Assembly: GCF_004827385.1 (NCBI RefSeq)
Contig: NZ_SRXN01000048.1
Coordinates: forward strand, 1-41,991
Direction: 5' to 3'
DNA from: Ensifer sp. MPMI2T
GTDB taxonomy: Bacteria; Pseudomonadota; Alphaproteobacteria; Rhizobiales; Rhizobiaceae
DNA length: 41,991 nt
The first letter of the stretch is position 1. Every line of letters begins with the position of its first letter. Of this stretch, positions 1 to 7,996 are shown one piece after another. Under the pieces are notes generated by a model that was not told the origin of the DNA, did no database searches, and was given only the letters and a program-made list of their open reading frames with translations. Position numbers and translations under genes: made by a program.

Positions 1-49
1 GGGTTGGGGAGGGGTATCAAGCCCCATCCGAAACGAAGGAACATCGCAC

Positions 50-1078
50 ATGGCCTGGCAACCGGCGGAAAACCGATACGAGACGATGAAATACAACCGC
101 TGCGGCAGGAGCGGGCTGAAGCTGCCGGCGATCTCGCTCGGGCTCTGGCATAATTTCGGCGGCGACACGCCGCATGATCGCAAGGTGGACATGTGCCGCA
201 CGGCCTTCGATCTCGGCATCACCCATTTCGATCTCGCCAACAATTACGGTCCGCCGCCCGGATCGGCGGAAACAGCCTTCGGCGAAATCATGCGCACCGA
301 CTTCGCCGGCCTGCGCGACGAACTGATCATTTCCTCCAAGGCCGGTTACGACATGTGGCCAGGTCCCTATGGCGAATGGGGCAGCCGCAAATATCTGATC
401 GCTTCCTGCGACCAGAGCCTGAAGCGCATGGGCCTCGACTATGTCGACATCTTCTATTCCCACCGCTTCGATCCCGACACCCCGCTCGAGGAGACCTGCG
501 GCGCGCTCGACCATATCGTCCGTTCGGGCAGGGCGCTCTATGTCGGCATCTCGTCCTACAACTCGCAGCGTACCCGCGAAGCGGCGGCGATCCTCAAGGA
601 TCTGGGCACGCCATGCCTGATCCACCAGCCGAGCTATTCCATGCTCAATCGCTGGGTCGAGGACGACGGGCTCGTCGATACGCTCGAAGATCTCGGTATC
701 GGCTCGATCGTCTTCTCTCCGCTGGCGCAGGGCATGCTGACGACGAAGTATCTGAACGGGATCCCTGGGGACAGCCGCGCAGCCCAGAACCACTTCCTCA
801 AGAAGGATTTCATTCGCCCGGCGATCATCGAGAACATCCGCAAATTGAACGGCATCGCCGAACGTCGTGGCCAGACGCTGGCGCAGATGGCGCTTGCCTG
901 GGTGCTGCGCGGCGGCCGTATTACGTCGGCGCTGATCGGTGCCAGCCGGTCCGCGCAGATCGTCGACTGCGTCAAAGCGCTCGACAACGACAGCTTCACC
1001 ACGGAGGAGCTGGCGGAGATCGATCTCTATGCACGCGAGGCCGATATCAATCTCTGGGCCAAGTCGGCGGAGCTCTGA
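50..1078 (+). CDS. yghZ: Aldo/keto reductase, YghZ/Gpr (L-glyceraldehyde 3-phosphate reductase) type
   Basis: This is a 342-residue cytoplasmic NADPH-dependent aldo/keto reductase. The classical catalytic tetrad is visible: D61 and Y66 (in FDLANNYG), K97 (SSKAG) and H138 (YSHRFD). The sequence follows Escherichia coli YghZ closely from its first residues (a W-x-x-E-x-R-Y head, then PPPGSAE, DMWPGPYG and the C-terminal LIGASR), which supports the start at 50 rather than the internal Met at 86. An AAGGA ribosome site lies just upstream. YghZ reduces L-glyceraldehyde 3-phosphate and other toxic aldehydes; the substrate here is inferred from the family. The gene is monocistronic, followed by a 289-bp gap before the TRAP binding-protein gene. 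Confidence 0.93.
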   Translation: MAWQPAENRYETMKYNRCGRSGLKLPAISLGLWHNFGGDTPHDRKVDMCRTAFDLGITHFDLANNYGPPPGSAETAFGEIMRTDFAGLRDELIISSKAGYDMWPGPYGEWGSRKYLIASCDQSLKRMGLDYVDIFYSHRFDPDTPLEETCGALDHIVRSGRALYVGISSYNSQRTREAAAILKDLGTPCLIHQPSYSMLNRWVEDDGLVDTLEDLGIGSIVFSPLAQGMLTTKYLNGIPGDSRAAQNHFLKKDFIRPAIIENIRKLNGIAERRGQTLAQMALAWVLRGGRITSALIGASRSAQIVDCVKALDNDSFTTEELAEIDLYAREADINLWAKSAEL

Positions 1079-1101
1079 ATCGCACGAATTCATTGATTTG
1101 C

Positions 1102-1168
1102 CTCGATTTTAGGCAATGTTGACTCATCTCCGGCGTCTTAGACAAAAGTCGAAGAGGGCGCCGGAAAA
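1102..1168 (+). promoter_or_regulatory. Putative regulatory element upstream of dctP, shared with the 5.2-kb promoter region
   Basis: A CTCGATTTT block (1102-1110) is followed by AGACAAAAGTCGAA (from 1140) and a GG..CG.CGGAAAA tail. The same three blocks in the same order and strand occur at 5233-5293. The GAC-N4-GTC core has dyad character. It lies about 230 bp before the dctP start, so it could be an activator or response-regulator site; the regulator is unknown. The rest of the 1079-1367 gap holds a CCACGCG/CGCGTGG hairpin (1219-1248) and a strong GGGAGG ribosome site for dctP. Confidence 0.45.
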
Positions 1169-1367
1169 CCGTCGCTGGACATGCATTAGTGAATATGTAT
1201 GGTGCAGTGGTGCCGGTCCCACGCGTCAGGCGCTTTGCGTGCGCGTGGCTGGCAAAACGAGGAGGCATGAGCTCTCGACGCGCTGAGCGGACCGAGGAAG
1301 GCTCAACGAACGGTGTCGCGGGCGCGATTGCGCCTGTAGCCGTCATGGCGGGAAATAGGGAGGTATT

Positions 1368-2474
1368 ATGGATCGCCGTTCATTCATCAAACACGCGAGC
1401 ATCGGCGGCCTGGGTGCGGCTGCCGCGACGGCGCTCGCATCGCCGGCCATCGCGCAGGCAAACCCCAAGATCAACTGGCGTATGGCCTCGTCGTTCCCCA
1501 AGTCGCTCGACACGATCTACGGCGGCGGCGAAGTGCTGTCGAAATACGTCTCCGAAGCGACGGACGGCAATTTCCAGATCCAGGTTTTCGCGGCCGGCGA
1601 AATCGTTCCCGGTCTGCAAGCCGCTGACGCCACGGCTGCCGGAACCGTCGAAGCCTGCCACACGGTTGCCTACTACTACTGGGGCAAGGACCCGACCTGG
1701 GCGCTCGGTGCTGCCGTGCCCTTCGCGCTCAACGCGCGCGGCATGAACGCCTGGCACTATCACGGCGGCGGTATCGACCTCTTTAACGAGTTCCTCGCCA
1801 CCCAAGGCCTCGTCGGCTTCCCGGGCGGCAACACCGGCGTCCAGATGGGCGGCTGGTTCCGCAAGGAGATCAAGACCGTAGCGGATATGCAGGGCCTGAA
1901 GATGCGTATCGGCGGCTTCGCCGGCAAGGTTGTCGAAAAGCTCGGTGTCGTACCGCAGCAGATCGCCGGCGGCGATATCTATCCGGCTCTCGAGAAGGGC
2001 ACGATCGACGCCGCAGAGTGGGTCGGTCCGTACGACGACGAAAAGCTCGGTTTCTACAAGGTCGCGCCGTACTACTACTATCCTGGTTGGTGGGAAGGCG
2101 GCCCGACGGTGCACGCCATGTTCAACAAGGCGGCTTTCGAAGGCCTGCCGAAGAACTACCAGTCGCTGCTGCGCACGGCCTGCCAGGCGACTGACGCGAA
2201 CATGCTGCAGAAGTACGATTACCTGAATCCAGCCGCGATCAAGCGCCTGGTGGCTGCCGGCGCAAAGCTCAGCCCGTTCAGCCCGGAAATTCTGTCCGCC
2301 TGCTTCGACAAGTCGAACGAAGTCTACGCCGAGATGGAAGCGTCGAACCCGACCTTCAAAAAGATCTGGGATTCGATCAAGGCCTTCCGCGCCGAGTATT
2401 ATCTCAACGCGCAGATCGCCGAATACAATTACGATACCTTCATGATGATCCAGCAGCGGAACGGTAAGGTCTGA
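1368..2474 (+). CDS. dctP: TRAP transporter periplasmic solute-binding protein, TakP-like
   Basis: This 368-residue protein has a twin-arginine signal (RRSFIK at 3-8, hydrophobic stretch to about 29, cleavage after SPAIA-QA), so it is probably exported folded by Tat. The mature part is a DctP-family binding protein resembling TakP of Rhodobacter sphaeroides, which binds 2-oxoacids such as pyruvate. Candidate ligand residues are Q159, R180 (the DctP-family arginine in MRIGGF) and E217-W218 (AEWVGPYDDE). An oxoacid ligand is inferred from this resemblance. GGGAGG precedes the ATG. A strong terminator follows at 2501. Its membrane partners are the convergent dctM and dctQ, which is unusual because the three genes are usually one operon. 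Confidence 0.92.
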   Translation: MDRRSFIKHASIGGLGAAAATALASPAIAQANPKINWRMASSFPKSLDTIYGGGEVLSKYVSEATDGNFQIQVFAAGEIVPGLQAADATAAGTVEACHTVAYYYWGKDPTWALGAAVPFALNARGMNAWHYHGGGIDLFNEFLATQGLVGFPGGNTGVQMGGWFRKEIKTVADMQGLKMRIGGFAGKVVEKLGVVPQQIAGGDIYPALEKGTIDAAEWVGPYDDEKLGFYKVAPYYYYPGWWEGGPTVHAMFNKAAFEGLPKNYQSLLRTACQATDANMLQKYDYLNPAAIKRLVAAGAKLSPFSPEILSACFDKSNEVYAEMEASNPTFKKIWDSIKAFRAEYYLNAQIAEYNYDTFMMIQQRNGKV

Positions 2475-2500
2475 ACCGCGGCTTCATTGCTGAGATGAAG

Positions 2501-2534
2501 AAACCCCCGGAGCAGTGCTCCGGGGGTTTTCTCT
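2501..2534 (+). terminator. Rho-independent terminator after dctP
   Basis: A nearly uninterrupted inverted repeat (AAACCCCCGGAGCA, one base, TGCTCCGGGGGTTT; 2501-2529) is followed by a T-rich run. It lies 27 bp after the dctP stop. The A-rich start of the stem means it may also work for leftward dctQ-dctM transcription. Confidence 0.85.
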
Positions 2535-2578
2535 TTTCTCCAATTAACGGAAGTAGGGTGAGTTTGCCCCTCACCCTG

Positions 2579-2682
2579 CTGCATGATTCCTTAAATCGGA
2601 ATCGATTTAAGGAAAAAATCATGCAGCAAATCAAAATGCTACAGCGACCTTTGCGCGTCTGAGAAGACGCGCGGCGCTGTAG
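2579..2682 (+). repeat. RIME-type intergenic palindromic repeat, copy 1
   Basis: This copy has the two-palindrome layout shared by six copies in the window. First comes a CTGCAT...ATGCAG arm pair enclosing a TTAAATCGG/CGATTTAA palindrome. Then CTACAGCG...CGCTGTAG encloses GCGCGTCT/AGACGCGC. The match to Rhizobium-specific intergenic mosaic elements is from memory of the family. It lies between the convergent dctP and dctM. Confidence 0.8.
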
Positions 2683-2776
2683 CCCTCTCCCCGCATGCGG
2701 GGAGAGGGGACTGGCGGGCGCGGCGCGCGTCCTTCTCCCGCCTGCGGGGAGAAGGTGCCGGCTGGCGGATGAGGGG
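2683..2776. repeat. Second intergenic repeat type: two GGGGAGA-type palindromes
   Basis: Directly abutting the RIME copy are CCCTCTCCCCGC/GCGGGGAGAGGG (2683-2709) and CCTTCTCCC/GGGGAGAAGG (2731-2755), followed by a TGCCGGCTGGCGGATGAGGG tail. This class is common between genes in Rhizobiales. Placed between convergent genes it may act as a transcription stop. No coding potential was seen. Confidence 0.65.
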
Positions 2777-2791
2777 ATACACGCCGCCGCT

Positions 2792-4582
2792 CTAATTGAA
2801 CGACGGCGGTGCGCTGAGATCGGGCGCCGGCTTGTTCTGCTGGGCGGGCGCATTATTCGGCTGGGCCGGCTGCTGGCCGTTGTCGAGCGGGCTGCCGCCC
2901 GGCAGTTGCAGGCCGCCCGGGAGGCCGAGGCCGCCGTTGTCGGGCAGCGTCAGTCCGCCGCCACCCGTTCCGAACCCGGGAATCTCGATCTTGATGGTGG
3001 ACGGATCGACGGCCGCGCCGCTTCCCTTGTAGTGCATGACCATCTGCGGGAACATGATCGTCAGCGCTACCATCAGGATCTGGATGCCGACGAAAGGCAC
3101 GGCACCCCAATAGATCTGGCCCGTGGTGACCGGCTGGGTCATCTTGCCTGTGACCTTGTCGAGGTAGGGCACCCTGGCTGCGACCGAGCGCAGGTAGAAG
3201 AGCGCAAAGCCGAAGGGCGGGTGCATGAAACTCGTCTGCATGTTGATGCCGAGCAGCACGCCGAACCAGATCAGGTCGATCCCAAGCTTGTCGGCCGCCG
3301 GTGCGAGCAGCGGCACGATGATGAAGGCAAGCTCGAAGAAATCGAGGAAGAACGCCAGGAAAAAGACCAGCAGGTTGACCGCAATCAGGAAGCCGATTTC
3401 GCCGCCCGGCAGCGCCGTCAGCAGGTGTTCCACCCAGACATGCCCATTCACACCGTAAAACGTCAGCGAGAAGACGCGCGCGCCGATCAGGATGAACAGC
3501 ACGAAGGCGGAAAGGCGCGTCGTGGAGGCCAGCGCCCCACGTACCACATCGAGGTTCAGCCGGCCCTTGGCAGCCGCCATGATCAGCGCGCCGACTGCGC
3601 CCATGGCTCCGCCTTCCGTCGGCGTAGCAATGCCGAGGAAGATCGTGCCTAGCACCAGGAAGATCAGCGCCAACGGCGGAATGAGGACGATGATGACCTG
3701 CTGGGCCAAACGGGACAGTGCATTGATCTTGAGCGCCCTGTCGACTAGCGCGACGACATAGATGAAGACGACGCCGACCGTTGCTCCGAGAATGTCCGCA
3801 TTTTCGCCCTGGGTCGGCGAGAGATAGACGTGGGCGGCGTAGGCGATGCCCGCTGCCACCAGGAGGGCCACGATGAGCGATGCGACGCCGGACCCAAGTG
3901 TGCGGGCCTCCAGCGGCAGCGCAGGCATGGAGTCGCGCTTCAGGAACGACATCAGCACGACGTAACTCATGTACAGGCCCGTCAGCACGAGACCTGGGAC
4001 GAGGGCGCCGGCATACATGTCTCCGACCGAACGGCCGAGCTGGTCGGCAAGGACGATCAGAACGAGCGACGGCGGGATGATTTGCGCGAGCGTGCCGGAG
4101 GCTGCGATGACGCCGGACGCCACGCGCCGGTCATAGCCGTAGCGCAGCATGATCGGCAGCGAAATCAGTCCCATGGCGATGACCGAGGCCGCGACCACGC
4201 CCGTGGTTGCCGCAAGCAGCGCGCCGACGAAGATGACCGCGTAGGCAAGACCGCCGCGGACGGGGCCGAAGAGTTGGCCGATCGTGTCGAGCAGGTCTTC
4301 GGCCATGCCGGATTTCTCGAGCACGATGCCCATGAATGTGAAGAAGGGGATGGCGAGCAACGTATCGTTGGACATCACCCCCCAGAACCGTTCCGGCAGC
4401 GCGTTGAGCAGAGGCCAGGAGAGGTTGATCGAATCCGAAAGCGGCGCGAGTTCCACGCCGATGATGAAGAACAGGAGACCGTTGGCGGCGAGCGAGAAGG
4501 CGACGGGGTAACCCAGCATCAGGAACACGATCAGCGATACGAACATGATCGGTGCCAGGTTTTCAGCGATAAACTCAATCAC
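2792..4582 (-). CDS. dctM: TRAP transporter large membrane subunit (DctM/TakM family)
   Basis: This 596-residue protein is the large integral membrane subunit of the tripartite TRAP transporter. It has about a dozen hydrophobic segments and family motifs such as the PFFTFMG and SGTLAQIIPPS regions, and carries out Na+-coupled uptake. The start is GTG at 4582, overlapping the dctQ stop as GTGA, so the genes are translationally coupled. Two features are odd: a long polar insert near residues 255-285, and a C-terminal tail of about 75 residues rich in Gly, Pro, Gln and Asn (PGGLQLPGG, QQPAQPNNAPAQQ) beyond the usual family end. The tail is probably a flexible extension. The matching binding protein is the convergent gene at 1368. 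Confidence 0.92.
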   Translation of the reverse strand: MIEFIAENLAPIMFVSLIVFLMLGYPVAFSLAANGLLFFIIGVELAPLSDSINLSWPLLNALPERFWGVMSNDTLLAIPFFTFMGIVLEKSGMAEDLLDTIGQLFGPVRGGLAYAVIFVGALLAATTGVVAASVIAMGLISLPIMLRYGYDRRVASGVIAASGTLAQIIPPSLVLIVLADQLGRSVGDMYAGALVPGLVLTGLYMSYVVLMSFLKRDSMPALPLEARTLGSGVASLIVALLVAAGIAYAAHVYLSPTQGENADILGATVGVVFIYVVALVDRALKINALSRLAQQVIIVLIPPLALIFLVLGTIFLGIATPTEGGAMGAVGALIMAAAKGRLNLDVVRGALASTTRLSAFVLFILIGARVFSLTFYGVNGHVWVEHLLTALPGGEIGFLIAVNLLVFFLAFFLDFFELAFIIVPLLAPAADKLGIDLIWFGVLLGINMQTSFMHPPFGFALFYLRSVAARVPYLDKVTGKMTQPVTTGQIYWGAVPFVGIQILMVALTIMFPQMVMHYKGSGAAVDPSTIKIEIPGFGTGGGGLTLPDNGGLGLPGGLQLPGGSPLDNGQQPAQPNNAPAQQNKPAPDLSAPPSFN

Positions 4583-5148
4583 GAGCGCACCTCCGGAGCT
4601 TCCTCAAGCGGCGCGTGCGTCGGCACATAGGGGGTGGGATCGTCCATATTTCCCGTCATAATCGCGATTTTCTTGATGATTTCCGAAACACCCTGAAGGG
4701 CGAGCAGGATGAAGCCGATGAGCAGGATGGCCTTTGCCGGCCAGATGATGAGGCCGCCTGCGCTCGACGAGACTTCGCCCGAGACGTAGGACATGCGGAC
4801 GTAGGGAACGAGGTAATAGAGCATAAGCAGCACGAACGGCATCAGGAAGAAGACGTGACCGAAGAGGTCGATCCAATGCTGCACACGGCGCGAGAGACCG
4901 CCATAGACGACGTCGATGCGAATGTGTTCGTTCTGGCTGAGCGTATAGGCGGCAGCGAACATGAAGGCAGCCCCGAAGAGATACCACTGTGCCTCAAGCC
5001 AGGCATTCGACGACATGTTGAAGATTTTTCGGATGGCGGCATTGCCCGCGCTCACAAGCACGGCGACCAGAATGAGCCAGCCGACCGCCTTGCCGATGTT
5101 TTCGGTGACGGTGTCGATCAACCGGCTGAAGCCGAGTAACGGTTTCAT
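4579..5148 (-). CDS. dctQ: TRAP transporter small membrane subunit (DctQ/TakQ family)
   Basis: This 189-residue protein has four hydrophobic segments and belongs to the DctQ family, the small subunit that pairs with DctM. Recognisable features are the W-rich second helix with LEAQWYLFGAAFM and the conserved HIRIDV after it. The ATG at 5148 is preferred over the TTG at 5151; GGGGAGGA lies 7 bases upstream. Its stop overlaps the dctM GTG. The gene is divergent from the GH43 gene, with a 359-bp intergenic region that contains the shared GACAAAAGTC element. Confidence 0.88.
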   Translation of the reverse strand: MKPLLGFSRLIDTVTENIGKAVGWLILVAVLVSAGNAAIRKIFNMSSNAWLEAQWYLFGAAFMFAAAYTLSQNEHIRIDVVYGGLSRRVQHWIDLFGHVFFLMPFVLLMLYYLVPYVRMSYVSGEVSSSAGGLIIWPAKAILLIGFILLALQGVSEIIKKIAIMTGNMDDPTPYVPTHAPLEEAPEVRS

Positions 5149-5232
5149 CAAGTTCCTCCCCGCAATGGCTGTTTTTATCTTTCGCCAAGCACAGTCACAG
5201 TGCCGATTTCAAGCCTCCTTTCAAGTCCGAAG

Positions 5233-5293
5233 CTCGATTTTCCGGGACAGCGAGACAGTCTCAGACAAAAGTCGAATACGGGCCGACGGAAAA
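5233..5293 (+). promoter_or_regulatory. Putative regulatory element in the dctQ / GH43 divergent region
   Basis: CTCGATTTT (5233-5241), AGACAAAAGTCGAA (from 5263) and GGCCGACGGAAAA repeat the block order found upstream of dctP at 1102-1168. It sits 85-145 bp from the dctQ start and about 245 bp from the GH43 start, so it could serve either gene. It would give co-control to the two convergent halves of the TRAP system. The rest of 5149-5507 shows no gene. Confidence 0.45.
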
Positions 5294-5507
5294 TGCCCAA
5301 GACTTAGGCACGGCAGCATGGTGATCGCCATCGATTGCAATGCGACCATTCCACAGAATGGACACCGGATTCGGCCATGCTCAGGCGATTCGGGAGCAGG
5401 ACAATGGGCTTGCTCCTTCCTGCACAGGAACTGGCGTGACGGGTCTTGAAACCATGGGAAGTTTCGGGCTGGATGCGCACGCTGAGAATCTAGGGACGAG
5501 GAAAGCC

Positions 5508-7130
5508 ATGGTCGCGACTATCCGCAATCCGATCCTTCCGGGCTTCAACCCGGACCCGTCGATCTGCCGCGTCGGCGACGATTATTACATCGCCACTTCG
5601 ACATTCGAATGGTACCCGGGCGTGCAGATCCACCATTCACGTGATCTCGTGAACTGGCGACTGGTGCGCCGGCCGCTGGAGCGGGCAAGCCAGCTCGACA
5701 TGCGCGGCAATCCCGATAGCTGCGGCATCTGGGCGCCGTGCCTATCTTATGCGGACGGGTTGTTCTGGCTGGTCTATACCGACGTCAAGCGCTTCGACGG
5801 CAACTTCAAGGACGCGCACAACTACATCGTCACGGCGGAAGCGGTGGAGGCGACATGGTCCGATCCGGTCTATGTCAATTCGTCCGGCTTCGATCCCTCG
5901 CTCTTCCATGACGACGACGGCCACAAGTGGTTCCTCAACATGCAGTGGAACCACCGCACCGAGAGCTTCGGCGGCGCGCCAAAGAGCCCGGCTTTTGACG
6001 GTATCCTCCTGCAGGAGTGGGACGAGCGCACCCGCCGGCTCGTCGGTCCGGTCAGGAACATCTTCGCCGGCAGTTCGCTCGGTCTGGTCGAGGGGCCGCA
6101 TCTCTTCAAGCGCAACGGCTGGTATTACCTGACGGTCGCCGAAGGTGGCACGGGCTATGACCATGCAGTGACCATGGCGCGTTCGCGTACCATCGACGGC
6201 CCCTATGAGATGCATCCGAACACCCATCTCATTACCTCGAAGGATCATCCCGAAGCCGCGCTGCAGCGGGCAGGGCATGGGCAGTATGTCGAAACTCCGG
6301 ACGGCCAGGCCTATCACACCCATCTCTGCGGACGCCCTCTGCCGCCGCAGCGGCGCTGCACCCTCGGGCGCGAGACGGCACTGCAGAAATGCGTCTGGCG
6401 CGAGGATGGCTGGCTTTACCTCGAAAGCGGCGGCACGGTCCCAGATGTGACCGTTCCGGCGCCGGCAGGCACGAGCGTCGTCGCGCAACCGAGCGTGGTC
6501 GAGACCGATTTCGACGAAGCCGAGCTTCCCCTTGAGTTCCAGTGGCTGCGCACGCCCGTCGCAGAACGCATCTTTTCGCCGACGTGGCGGGAAGGGCACC
6601 TCAGGCTATTCGGGCGGGAAAGCATCGGCAGTTGGTTCGAGCAGGCACTGGTGGCGCGGCGGCAGGAGCACCATTCGTTCCGGGCCGAGACCGTTGTCGA
6701 GTTTGCGCCCGAGACCTATCAGCAGGTGGCTGGCCTGACGCATTACTATAACAGGCACAAGTTCCATGCATTGGGCGTCACCTGGCACGAAAAACTCGGG
6801 CGGATCGTCTCCATTCTGTCGTGCCCCGGCGACTTTCCGCACGGCCGCCTCCAGTTCCCGGCGGCTAGCGGCGTCGCGGTTCCAAATGGACCGATATACC
6901 TCGCGATGGAAGTGCGCGACAACGATCTCCAGTTCTTCTGGCGGGCGACCAACCGGGACACATGGCAGGCGATTGGCCCAGTGCTCGACGCGGGCGTCGT
7001 CTCCGATGAGGGCGGACGCGGCGAACACGGCTCATTCACCGGTGCCTTCACCGGCATGTTCGCCTTCGACACCTCGGGCAGCGCACTGCCGGCCGATTTC
7101 GACCATTTTCGTTATCAGGCGCTTGTCTAA
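5508..7130 (+). CDS. Glycoside hydrolase family 43 beta-xylosidase / alpha-L-arabinofuranosidase type
   Basis: This 540-residue GH43 enzyme lacks a signal peptide, so it probably hydrolyses imported xylo-oligosaccharides in the cytoplasm. The five-bladed beta-propeller catalytic domain (about 5-320) shows the acid triad: D16 (GFNPDPS, general base), D129 (GFDPSLF, pKa modulator) and E195 (GLVEGPH, general acid). A C-terminal beta-sandwich domain (about 330-540, with HYYNRHKFHALG) is typical of the long xylosidases of about 535 residues. I chose the ATG at 5508, with GAGGAAAG just upstream, because family similarity begins at once (IRNPILPGF). The open frame extends upstream to 5340 but that part has no family match. 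Substrate specificity between xylose and arabinose cannot be settled from sequence. Confidence 0.9.
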   Translation: MVATIRNPILPGFNPDPSICRVGDDYYIATSTFEWYPGVQIHHSRDLVNWRLVRRPLERASQLDMRGNPDSCGIWAPCLSYADGLFWLVYTDVKRFDGNFKDAHNYIVTAEAVEATWSDPVYVNSSGFDPSLFHDDDGHKWFLNMQWNHRTESFGGAPKSPAFDGILLQEWDERTRRLVGPVRNIFAGSSLGLVEGPHLFKRNGWYYLTVAEGGTGYDHAVTMARSRTIDGPYEMHPNTHLITSKDHPEAALQRAGHGQYVETPDGQAYHTHLCGRPLPPQRRCTLGRETALQKCVWREDGWLYLESGGTVPDVTVPAPAGTSVVAQPSVVETDFDEAELPLEFQWLRTPVAERIFSPTWREGHLRLFGRESIGSWFEQALVARRQEHHSFRAETVVEFAPETYQQVAGLTHYYNRHKFHALGVTWHEKLGRIVSILSCPGDFPHGRLQFPAASGVAVPNGPIYLAMEVRDNDLQFFWRATNRDTWQAIGPVLDAGVVSDEGGRGEHGSFTGAFTGMFAFDTSGSALPADFDHFRYQALV

Positions 7131-7259
7131 GCGAATTCAATTTATAAGGAAATTACCATAAACTACGGTTGTCATTACATAATTGTAATGCGGCGTTTCA
7201 TCTTCGGTTCAGCAAGTGAACTTTAGTTTCGAGGGGCAGACAACGAAAGGAAGCCCCTC

Positions 7260-7628
7260 ATGAAACGTCTCATCATTGCCCTGGTCGCCAGTTCCTTCCT
7301 GGCCAGCCCCATGGCTTTCGCCCAGCCGTCCGGATCTTTCGAGGTTGCGCAGGCGCATGACCGTTACCGGTCCAAGTCTGTCGAACGCCAAGTACACAAG
7401 CACGTCGACAAGACCGTCGAAAAGCGTGTGATCATCAAGAGACATCGCTGGGCGCGTGGCCATCGGCTAAGCCCGGCTGAGCGTCGCCACATGGCTTACG
7501 TCCGTGACTATCGCCGCTACAAGCTGCGCACGCCGCCACGCGGCCAGCATTGGGTGCGCGTCGACAATGACTTCCTGCTGATCAGCCTCGCGACCGGCGT
7601 GATCGTCGGGCTTGCCACGGCGTACTGA
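7260..7628 (+). CDS. RcnB-family periplasmic protein
   Basis: This 122-residue protein has a Sec signal peptide (about 1-21, ending AFA), a basic middle with many His, Arg and Lys residues, and a C-terminal RcnB-type domain (W-A-R-G-H-R-L, RDYRRYKL, PPRGQHWVRVDNDFLLI, then a hydrophobic TGVIVGLA segment). E. coli RcnB is a periplasmic protein that modulates Ni/Co efflux. Rhizobial paralogues are numerous and their roles are mostly unknown, so metal function is only a family-level suggestion. AAAGGAAG precedes the ATG. It stands alone, with a hairpin and a RIME copy after it. Confidence 0.82.
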   Translation: MKRLIIALVASSFLASPMAFAQPSGSFEVAQAHDRYRSKSVERQVHKHVDKTVEKRVIIKRHRWARGHRLSPAERRHMAYVRDYRRYKLRTPPRGQHWVRVDNDFLLISLATGVIVGLATAY

Positions 7629-7644
7629 TCCCCAGCAGTTTGAA

Positions 7645-7670
7645 GAGGCGGCGGCTTGTTGAGCCGCCTC
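7645..7670 (+). terminator. Hairpin after the RcnB gene
   Basis: A GAGGCGGC/GCCGCCTC stem with a 10-base loop lies 17 bases after the stop. It lacks a following T run, so termination efficiency is doubtful. Confidence 0.4.
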
Positions 7671-7679
7671 GTCGACCGA

Positions 7680-7782
7680 CTGCAGCGCCGCCCGTCTCTG
7701 AGACGCGCAAAGGTCGCTGTATCACCTAGAATCGCTGCATGATTTTGTCCTTAATTCGATTCCGATTTGAGGAATCATGCAT
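7680..7782 (-). repeat. RIME-type repeat, copy 2 (inverted)
   Basis: It has the same two-palindrome plan as copy 1 but in the opposite orientation: the CTGCAGCGCC...GGTCGCTGTA block first, then GCTGCATGATT...AATCATGCAT. Its right end overlaps the last codons of the small leftward ORF ending at 7775, so that protein's C-terminus (VEPDA) is partly repeat-encoded. Confidence 0.75.
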
Positions 7783-7996
7783 CAGGTTCGACCTCGGAAA
7801 ACGGTGCCGAGCGCCGTTGGAGGAGACTCCGAAGGTTCTCCTGCTCTCGCGGACCGAAAAGTGACAGCTCGAGCGGGCCTTGCTCCTCCGAGGGTGTAAC
7901 CGCCACTTCCTCGTTGAATACCGGCACGGGCCGCCCCGCTGAGTTCAGCGCCTTGCAAACGAAGCGGAGTCTGCGTCGCGATGGCACTCCCGACAT
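7775..7996 (-). CDS. Small hypothetical protein coupled to the COG0523 GTPase gene
   Basis: This is a 73-residue ORF whose ATG overlaps the stop of the upstream GTPase gene (TGATG), a usual sign of translational coupling. It has an Arg-rich N-terminus (SRRRLRF) and an acidic middle, with no Cys/His metal motif, signal peptide or recognised domain. The end runs into a RIME copy, so the original gene may have been longer or differently ended. I do not recognise it. Confidence 0.45.
   Translation of the reverse strand: MSGVPSRRRLRFVCKALNSAGRPVPVFNEEVAVTPSEEQGPLELSLFGPREQENLRSLLQRRSAPFSEVEPDA

Noticed and set aside
3830..4630. Rightward 266-codon frame opposite dctM
   Set aside because: It is antisense to the TRAP large subunit, very rich in Arg, Asp, Glu and His as expected for a GC-rich shadow.
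5340..5507. 56-codon N-terminal extension of the GH43 gene
   Set aside because: No family match and no ribosome site at 5340, while GAGGAAAG precedes the ATG at 5508 where GH43 similarity starts.
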